Below are positions 1 through 6,600 of a stretch of DNA of 11,062 nt, one piece after another. Location: NCBI GenBank assembly GCA_007127275.1, contig SKZP01000106.1:1-11062 (forward strand), in the 5' to 3' direction. Origin of the DNA: Planctomycetota bacterium (lineage in GTDB: Bacteria > Planctomycetota > UBA8742 > SKZP01). Each line of letters begins with the position of its first letter. Positions within the stretch are counted from its first letter, which is position 1. The notes below the pieces were generated by a model. It was given only the letters and a program-made list of their open reading frames with translations, did no database searches and was not told the DNA's origin. The position numbers and the translations under genes are program-made.

Positions 1-801
1 CGTCGGGAAAATGCCGGTCCAGCCGATCTCCAGCCCGAAGGAGCCGAACTCAATGCCGGCTGCGAGGCGCGTTGCGGCCCGCCAGCGACTGAACTCGTCG
101 CGCGGATAGCTGTTCTCGTAAATCAGCGCGAACTCGTCGGCGGTACGGAAGGAGACGAATTGAAGCCCCGCGCCGAGCTCAAAGTAAACGCTCGGCGAGG
201 ACGAGCCGAGGTACATGCGCAGCGTGCCCAGCGCACGCGTTTGGAAGGAGTAGAGCGCGGCGAAGTCGTGGTTGTCGTAAACGGCCCCGAAGCTGAACGG
301 CGTAATTTCGAAGCCGTAGTACAGCGGTCCCCCGGTGGAGTGGAGGTGACGGTAAAACAACCCGGCGGAGCCGTTCTTGTGATCGAGGCCGGTGAAGCGG
401 GAGAACTCCATGCCAAGCAGGCCGACGTAGCGCGGAAAGTTTCGGCGCCACTCGAGTTCGCGACGACGCTCAAGCAGGTAGGGCTTGCCGTCTTCTTCGA
501 CGACGGAGTATTCGACCACGTAGTCGCCGTCGCTGGAGACCCGTCGCGACGGCAGCGAACCGAGCATCCGCGCGCGGATCATCGGCGGTTGCTCGCCGTC
601 CGTGCGGTCGCAGGACCCCGAGCCGGTGGAGACGACGGGGCCGTGTTGTTCGGGCGCGACAAATCCCCCGAGCGAGTCCGCCTGCGAACTCCACTGCCAT
701 GGCGTCGAAGCTTGTCCGTGGTGCGAGGCGTGCGCCAATGCCGGTACCGCGAGCAGGGCAAAAATCGCGAGGGCGAACGTCGAAGCGAGGGAAGTACGCA
801 T
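1..801 (-). CDS. Exported, probable outer-membrane beta-barrel-like protein (3' part missing)
   Basis: The frame reads 267 codons from an ATG at 799-801 (minus strand) to the left window edge without a stop, so the C-terminus is missing. Residues 1-25 look like a Sec signal peptide: Arg at position 2, a hydrophobic core (about 9-19) and AXA sites (ALA at 21-23, AHA at 23-25). The next 50 or so residues are low in structure and contain the only Cys (64). From about residue 93, alternating polar and hydrophobic or aromatic stretches appear (around 160-175, 180-198, 204-218, 240-263), including a GAGLQF-type turn near 210 and GIEFGSFGLEIGW near the end, as in outer-membrane barrels. It lacks a lipobox. 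It follows the histidine kinase in the same direction after 194 bases. The ribosome site is weak (GAG 8 nt before ATG). I do not recognise a specific family; localisation is an inference. Confidence 0.8.
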   Translation of the reverse strand, partial: MRTSLASTFALAIFALLAVPALAHASHHGQASTPWQWSSQADSLGGFVAPEQHGPVVSTGSGSCDRTDGEQPPMIRARMLGSLPSRRVSSDGDYVVEYSVVEEDGKPYLLERRRELEWRRNFPRYVGLLGMEFSRFTGLDHKNGSAGLFYRHLHSTGGPLYYGFEITPFSFGAVYDNHDFAALYSFQTRALGTLRMYLGSSSPSVYFELGAGLQFVSFRTADEFALIYENSYPRDEFSRWRAATRLAAGIEFGSFGLEIGWTGIFPT

Positions 802-812
802 GGCTCGACTCG

Positions 813-828
813 TTCGTAGAAGTACGAA
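813..828. repeat. Perfect 6-bp inverted repeat in the leader of the exported gene
   Basis: TTCGTA and TACGAA flank a 4-base centre (GAAG on the plus strand), giving a perfect stem of 6. It lies 12 to 27 nt before the ATG of the exported gene, so in mRNA it would form a tetraloop hairpin directly before the ribosome site, or in DNA it could be a small operator. The 8-mer GAAGTACG inside it recurs at 791-798, within codons 2-4 of the gene. Confidence 0.5.
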
Positions 829-995
829 GGTTTCCGGTTTCGGGTTAACCGTGGCCCGCGCGGCGGGAACCGTACAGGCCGGGCAAGTGACCACAGAATG
901 ACCGAATCCGCGTTCGAATGCAAGAGCGAGCCGCGCCCGATTCCTTTTGTTGGCACTCTGGGCGCAACGGCCCCTTCCGCAAAGAACGGGCGAAT

Positions 996-3233
996 TCATT
1001 CCTCCGTTGTGGGCTCGGAGCCGTTTGATAGCGGCAGCCTGATCACCACGGTGGTTCCTTGGCCCGGCGTGCTGTCGATGTGCATGCGGCCCTGATGTTG
1101 CTCGACGATCCGCTTGGCGATGGGCAGGCCGAGGCCGGTGCCGCGGTGGCGCATACTGAAGAAGGGCTCGAAGACCTTTTCCAGCGCCTCGGCGTCAATG
1201 CCCGTGCCGTAGTCGCGCACCGTCAGCTCGGCGCTGTCGGCTCCCTCGGCGCATGTGCTCGCGGTCAGTTCGATGGATGCCGGCGGCTCGCTGGCTTGCA
1301 CGGCGTTGTGCAGCAGGTTCGAAATGACGTTGACCAGCTGCCGCCGATCGGCGCGCACGAACAATCCGCTCGGAACCTGTTGCTCGAAAGAGATGTTCCG
1401 GGCATCCGGATCGGCGGAGACGAGGCGCACGACTTCGCTGCACAGCGGCTCGAGTTCGACCTCGGCAAGCTGCGGCGGTCGCGGCCGCGCAAACTGCAAC
1501 AGGTCGTGCACCATCTCGTTGAGCGCGTCGATGCGGCTGATGATCTCACCGATCACCTCCCTCTCGGGGGCCTCCTCGTCGAAGCGCTTGCGGATGATGC
1601 CAATGGCGCCACGAATCCCCGCAAGCGGGTTGCGCAACTCATGGGCGACCACCGCCGCCATTTCGCCGAGCCGGGAAAGTGCTTCGCGTTGGCGCAACTC
1701 CGCCTCGGCGTCGCGCAACTCGGTGATGTCGTTGGCCACGGCAAGCACACCCTCCACCTCCTCGGCGAAGATGTCCTGCGAAGCGAGGATGCTCTCTCCC
1801 TCGGACTCCCCCTCGCGAATCGGCGCGTAGCGGACGTCGTAGCTGCGGGTGCGCAGTTGCGTCACCGTTTGCTGTGCACGCCCCTTCAGGGCCCGGTCGA
1901 GCACCTCCGGCTCGACAGGCAACTCCGTGACAAGCTCGGTGATCCGTTGCCCGAGGCGGGATTGCGGCTCGACCCCCAGACCCTCGAGGCCGCGGCCGTG
2001 CAGGAACGTCAGACGGCCCTCGCAGTCGGTCATCCACAGGATGATCGGCGAGTTTACAACGACCATGTGAAAACGGCGCAGCGTCTCGTGCAACTCCTGC
2101 TCGGCCTGCTTGCGGTCGGTGATGTCGTTGCGGATCGCGAGGTACTGATACGGCCTTCCCTGGTTGTCGACCAACGGCACGATGGTCGTGGCGACCCAAT
2201 ACATCTCGCCGGTCTTGCGACGGTTGCAGAGTTCGCCGCGCCAGACCTCGCCTCGGCTGATCGTACGCCACAACTCTTTGAAGAACTCGGGCGGGTGCGT
2301 CCCCGAGTTGACGAGGCGGTGGGTGTTGCCGATCAGTTCGTCGCGGGTATAGCCGGAGATCTCGCAGAAGCGGTCGTTGGCCCAAGTAATGATTCCCTTG
2401 CGGTCGGTGATCGCGACGATCGAGGAGGCGTCGAGGGCGTGCTCGTAGTCGATCAGCCGCCGGGCGATGCGGCGTTGTTCACCGATCGGTTGGCCGGAGA
2501 CGATCGTGCCGATCGCTTCGTCCGAGGTGTTGCGCAACGGTTGCACCGTCCAGGAAACGAGGCGGCGCGCACCGTTTGCGGTGACGAGGTGGCTTTCGTG
2601 CGAGCGCGGCATGCTTTCGCCGTCGAGGATGCGCTCGAACAGGGCGCGGCTCGCCGCGCGGTCCTCGGCGGCGAGTGCGGTGTCGAACCAGTCGCGTCCG
2701 ATGAGCCGCTCGGCCGAGGTCTCCAGCAATTCGCACGCGCGGCCGTTCGCCATGCGCACCTTTCCCTTCGAGGAGAGCACCACAAGCACGACGTCGGCCG
2801 ACTCGAAGAACTGCTGCGCTTCGTTGCGGGCGTGCGCCAGTCGGTCGAGGTCCTGCCGCCGCAGCAGGCAGAAGCCGGCAATCAGCCAGATCAACGCAAG
2901 GGCGATGCCTCGAAAGAGAAACGCCGCCCACTGCGGAAAGGCAGTAGTCACCGGCGAAAACGGCAGCACGACCGCAAGCGCCAGCGAGCCAGCCGCCGCG
3001 ACAAGCAGCGTCACTTTGCGACTCGACTGCCAGAGGCAGGCCGCCATGGGCAGGATATACAAGAGCCCCTTCGCCGAGCCCCACGGCGTGTGCAGGTCCA
3101 CGACGACGGCAAAGAGAAACAAGGTCGCGACCACGCACCACCAGCGCCAGCCGGGCGACGTTGGCACCGGCAGGTTCGACGGTCCGTATGAACTGCCTTT
3201 CGTCAACTCGACCACGCCGACCCTTCGGGGCAC
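996..3233 (-). CDS. Membrane-bound multi-PAS sensor histidine kinase
   Basis: This 745-residue kinase autophosphorylates a histidine in response to an unknown signal. Four hydrophobic segments (about 30-46, 56-68, 73-92, 101-123) with almost no periplasmic loops form the N-terminal membrane unit. Three PAS-like domains follow: about 139-250 (divergent), 262-374 (clear PAS plus PAC) and 385-508. The dimerisation/phosphoacceptor domain carries HELRNPL with His531; the ATPase domain shows the N box (NLLHN, 639-643), G1 (DYGTG, 674-678), an F box (VFEPFF, 687-692) and G2 (GTGLGL, 698-703). The layout resembles NtrB/AtoS-type kinases. The second PAS has the GEVWRG and NRRKTGEMYWV pattern also seen in flavin-binding PAS domains of Aer and NifL. 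Start is a GTG with GAAGG 5 nt upstream; a GTG at codon 7 (3213-3215), also behind GAAGG, is an alternative. No receiver-domain gene is in the window, so the partner is unknown. Confidence 0.95.
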   Translation of the reverse strand: MPRRVGVVELTKGSSYGPSNLPVPTSPGWRWWCVVATLFLFAVVVDLHTPWGSAKGLLYILPMAACLWQSSRKVTLLVAAAGSLALAVVLPFSPVTTAFPQWAAFLFRGIALALIWLIAGFCLLRRQDLDRLAHARNEAQQFFESADVVLVVLSSKGKVRMANGRACELLETSAERLIGRDWFDTALAAEDRAASRALFERILDGESMPRSHESHLVTANGARRLVSWTVQPLRNTSDEAIGTIVSGQPIGEQRRIARRLIDYEHALDASSIVAITDRKGIITWANDRFCEISGYTRDELIGNTHRLVNSGTHPPEFFKELWRTISRGEVWRGELCNRRKTGEMYWVATTIVPLVDNQGRPYQYLAIRNDITDRKQAEQELHETLRRFHMVVVNSPIILWMTDCEGRLTFLHGRGLEGLGVEPQSRLGQRITELVTELPVEPEVLDRALKGRAQQTVTQLRTRSYDVRYAPIREGESEGESILASQDIFAEEVEGVLAVANDITELRDAEAELRQREALSRLGEMAAVVAHELRNPLAGIRGAIGIIRKRFDEEAPEREVIGEIISRIDALNEMVHDLLQFARPRPPQLAEVELEPLCSEVVRLVSADPDARNISFEQQVPSGLFVRADRRQLVNVISNLLHNAVQASEPPASIELTASTCAEGADSAELTVRDYGTGIDAEALEKVFEPFFSMRHRGTGLGLPIAKRIVEQHQGRMHIDSTPGQGTTVVIRLPLSNGSEPTTEE

Positions 3234-3238
3234 AAGTG

Positions 3239-3243
3239 CCTTC
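3239..3243 (-). promoter_or_regulatory. Ribosome binding site for the histidine kinase GTG start
   Basis: GAAGG on the minus strand lies 5 nt before the GTG at 3231-3233. A second GAAGG (3222-3226) lies 6 nt before an in-frame GTG at 3213-3215, so the two starts cannot be separated by sequence alone; they differ by six residues. Confidence 0.5.
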
Positions 3244-3333
3244 GCCAGTCGCCTTCGTTGGAACTCTCGGTGTCGTTCTACCTCAAAGGGGTCGGTCTCA
3301 ACCAGTGGAGAGATTCAGGGGATCAGCCAGCTC

Positions 3334-3345
3334 TTGTTGCAACAA
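3334..3345. repeat. Perfect 12-bp palindrome, possible operator
   Basis: TTGTTGCAACAA is a perfect 12-bp dyad with no spacer. It lies about 100 bases before the kinase start, in non-coding DNA, and next to an A-run on the plus strand. The form fits a binding site for a dimeric regulator; no regulator gene is in the window to pair with it. Its role is inferred from symmetry and position only. Confidence 0.4.
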
Positions 3346-3381
3346 AAAGATTTGGACGGCACCACGTACGCAGAGCGGAGA

Positions 3382-3423
3382 ACGTTGAGCAGCAGAGGCG
3401 TGGCCGTAGCCACGTTGAGCAGC
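3382..3423. repeat. 12-bp direct repeats flanking a 6-bp-stem hairpin
   Basis: ACGTTGAGCAGC occurs at 3382-3393 and exactly again at 3412-3423, a period of 30 bases (about three helical turns). Between and partly into the second copy lies CGTGGC-CGTA-GCCACG (3399-3414), a perfect 6-bp stem with a 4-base loop. The arrangement, upstream of the kinase gene, could be a protein binding site in tandem or a transcript structure. Confidence 0.4.
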
Positions 3424-3440
3424 GGCAACGACGACAACGA

Positions 3441-3462
3441 AGCACCGTCGAGCGCCGGTGCT
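3441..3462 (-). terminator. 7-bp-stem hairpin, weak terminator candidate for the giant gene
   Basis: AGCACCG (3441-3447) pairs perfectly with CGGTGCT (3456-3462) across an 8-base loop, and a G-T wobble can extend it. Read on the minus strand it lies 233 bases past the giant gene's stop and is followed by a T-rich but not pure T tract (TTCGTTGTCGTCGTTG). It may be a transcript end, or a leader structure for the kinase. The missing U-run keeps confidence low. Confidence 0.3.
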
Positions 3463-3694
3463 CAAATTCGGAAAGTATTTTCTGACAGCTCCTTCGTATT
3501 CGGGGCGCGTGGGCGTTGCGCGGGGCGGTTCGACCGTCCTCTCCCTGGGCGGACTAGCCGCGACGCGCAACGGAGTGTGGTACCACCCTGTTGTCCCAAT
3601 GAGCCCTGTCGCCTCGGGTTTGCGAGACGCCCCACGCGTGGCGCGCTCCGCTTCGCGCCGCGGCAAACCAAGAGTCGGACGTTCCGGCCGGGGG

Positions 3695-6600
3695 CTACGA
3701 AGTGGTGACGCGGTCGCGGATGAGACTTTCTTCGCGGCGACAGAATTCGCGGATGCTTCGGTCTTCGACGGCTACGTTGCCGATGAAATGGTCGGTGAGC
3801 TTGCGCAGGTATTGCAGGGCGGCGCCGTGGCCGGCTTGTGGGCGGTTGTCTTGCTGCCGTTGCACGAGCTCGTCAATGGTTTCGAAATACGTGATGATCG
3901 ACTCTTCCCACTCGTAGGCGTGCACCTTGAGGAACCACTCCGCCCAGTACACGGCGAGATCCAACGGGTCGTCGCCGAGCAGATCCTCCCGCACGGTTTC
4001 GGTGAGCAGGGCGTTGAGTGCCGGGATGACGCGCTCGGAGGGAGAGAGGGACCACTCGGCGAAACGGATGAGGATGGCGGTCTTGACGCGGTAGAAGGTG
4101 CCGTCGGTGCCGTCGAAGGCGGCTTCGCTTTGCAGCCACTGGCGCAAGGGGGCGAGGATCTGCTCTTCGAGGCGTTTGGCGGAGAGCAGTTCCAAACCGG
4201 CGGAGACGACGCGTTCAAGGATCTCGAAAAGGAGACTCGGGTTGCCGGCGAGTTGCTCGCGGGCCGTGGCGAGAATGGTACGCAGTTGGATTTGCGAGTC
4301 GTCGTGGGCGCCAAGTTGGGCGAGGCTGCGCGTGGCGGTACTGAGAACCTGCGCGCTGTAACGGGCGTCGTTGACCTGGCGGGCGTCGCGCACGCAGTCC
4401 TCGATGATTCGCACGCCGAGCGTGCGGTTGCCGGTAAGCGGTACCGTGGAAAGCAGGTGTTCCAGCAGCCAGCCGAGACTGATGCGCACGTGGCGCGGCA
4501 ACGGGCTGCGTGACTGGGTGTAGGTGTTGCGCCAGGCGGTGTGCACCTCTTGGATGAGTTCGAGGGCGTCGTGGCGCCGTCCGAGGGCGCAGAGGTGGTG
4601 GGCGCGCGCCACCTTCATGCGGGCGGTAACGTCGAGCCACTGCGTGTCCCGCTCGCCACTGGGTGTTGCCGCTGCGTCGAGTCGGGTGAGTGCCTCGGCG
4701 TCGAGCGTGCTGAGCCGCTTGAGCACCGGCACGTAGCGGTCGGCGGCGTCCTTGTCTTTGAGCCAGCGCACCTTTTTGCAGACGCGCTCCGCCACCTCTT
4801 GCACGCGGCGCCGTCCGTCCTGCGCCCGAGTCGCGCTCAACGCCGAGTCCTGGCGCAGATACGCCGGCAGGTCGCGTCGCTCGAAAATCCGCGCCAGCTC
4901 GTCGAGCACGAGTAGCAGCCGGGCCTTTTCCGGCTCGGAGAGTTGTTTGTAGCCGGCGAGCGCCTCTTCCATCTTCGGGAGCAACTCCTCGAAGAGAAAC
5001 TCCTGGCCGAGCACGGTCAACCAGCGAAGCGGCGCGGCCTCGCTTGCCGCAATCATGGTCAGCGTGGTGCTCAAGGATTGCGCGCGCATATACCTCGTCC
5101 AGAACTCGCGCACCGCCGGATGCGCCCAGCGCAAACTGACGAGCACGAGGTAGGTGGAGATGCGCTCGCGCAACTCGGCAGGCAACTCGGTGAAGGTGTC
5201 CGTTGCGCCACCGACGGCGGCGGCTGCGGCGGGCTCACTCGTGGCGCTGCCCTCGGCGAACTGGTGCAGGGCGTCGCGGCGTTGCTTTTCGCTCGGTTGC
5301 CGCTCGGCGTCGAAGTCGGCAAGGTGCTCGCGCAGCACGCCTTTGAGCATCTGTGCCCGCGAGTGTTCGACGTGTGAGCGCAACGCCGCCAGCGGCAGTT
5401 GCTTGCCGGCGTCGCGCGACACCGTAAGCAACATCTCGGCGAACGGCATCAGCACGGGGGCCTCGCCGTGTCCGGTGTGGCGAATCATGGTGGTGATGCG
5501 TTGCAAGACGCGCACCCACGTTTTCAGAGCCGCGGGGGGCCACTCCATGGTGGCGCGCTCGTACGCGGGGCCGGCTTCGACGTCGAGGGGAACATGCGTC
5601 GGATGCTCGGGCAGTTCCTCGCCGCCGGCGGTGACGGATCCCGTTTCGTCGCCGGCCGAGCGCGAGGCGCGGGCGCGTCGCAACAGGCGGCGCACCAAGG
5701 GCAGCAGGTTGCCGCGACTTATGCCGCGCACATTGAGCTCGCCGAGCAAGTCCTCGCGTTCGCGCTCCAGCGCCACCTCGTCGCCGACCAGCGCAGCGAG
5801 GCGGCTTGCGAGCAGCCAGCGCACCTTGTACGGCAACGAGGCGCGGACCTGGCCGAGCACTTGTTGCACCTTGAGGAGGAGTTGCGGCTCGGCGCCGCCG
5901 GCGTGTGCGAGCCGCTCGAGCAACAGCAGCAGCCACACCGAATGAGTGGTGCGCCACGTTTGCTGTGCCGCCAACGCGTCGAGCAACTCCGCCGAGGGCA
6001 GCTTGCGCAACCGCGCCGCTTCGTCGGTGGACGCGGCCATATTTTGCAGCGTCGCCGACAAGGCCTGTTCGGTCAGCGGGCGTGGCTCGCCGGTCTCGGG
6101 TGTCGCCGCGGCACCGCCGGGCCTGCGTAGCCACGCCCCACTCGCCCACGCATACAGCGCCTCGTCGAAGCGGCCGCGCACCACCTTGAGCTCGGCCAGC
6201 TCGAGCCAGAGCGGCGCAAGCTGAGGGTCTGCGGGGACCGGCAAGCGCTGCGCAATGGCCTCCTCCACCTGGATCTCCCGCTGCCGCGCCTCGTCCGCCT
6301 TCGGCGGCTGCGGCGACTCGACGAACAGCGGCTCGAGCACCGGGCTAGAATCCGTCGCGGGCTCCTTGTGCAGCGTGTCGCGGAACGTCGCCGCGGGAAT
6401 GGGCTCGGTGTCGTTGGAAAGGCCGCTTGCACTGACGGGAAGGGCGGGGCGCTCCGGCTCCTGGCTTGCCTGCTTGATGGAGAGCAACCCGCTGTGAAAA
6501 GCCGTGGCGGCGGTGCGCGCGGCGAGATGCAGCGACTCGTCGAGCAACCGTTGCGGCTGCACCGGTTGCTTGCGCGAGAGCTCGAGCGCGAAGGTATACG

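Larger units (their letters stand above)
3234..3694. other. 461-base intergenic region between giant gene and kinase
   Basis: Both flanking genes run on the minus strand, so this gap must hold the 3' end signals of the giant gene and probably the kinase promoter. Short open frames exist on both strands (for example 122 codons on minus at 3298-3666), but they lack ribosome sites, have no recognisable domain and show unnatural composition, so I call no gene. Parts are AT-richer than the surroundings (around 3345-3355 and 3462-3485). It holds the palindrome, direct repeats and hairpins listed separately. I could not identify a convincing -35/-10 pair. Confidence 0.6.

Noticed and set aside
943..966. 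Resemblance between 943-966 and 3249-3270 (both contain a GTTGG.ACTC core).
   Set aside because: About 18 of 22 positions with a gap, no symmetry and different placement relative to genes; not above what chance allows here.
960..973. GGGC/GCCC stem after the kinase stop as a terminator.
   Set aside because: Only 4 base pairs and no T tract on the minus strand; too weak to call.
1059..3191. Long open frame of about 710 codons on the plus strand opposite the histidine kinase.
   Set aside because: It is fully antisense to a gene with clear PAS, HisKA and HATPase motifs; its residue make-up (Arg, His, Val, Leu, Ala rich) is that of a GC-driven shadow and shows no domain.
3298..3666. 122-codon minus-strand frame in the 461-base gap.
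   Set aside because: No ribosome site, composition unlike the real genes, and it overlaps the repeats and hairpins; no recognisable domain.
3458..4513. 351-codon plus-strand frame across the end of the giant gene.
   Set aside because: Mostly antisense to the giant gene, no ribosome site, repetitive Gly/Glu/Ala composition and no motif.
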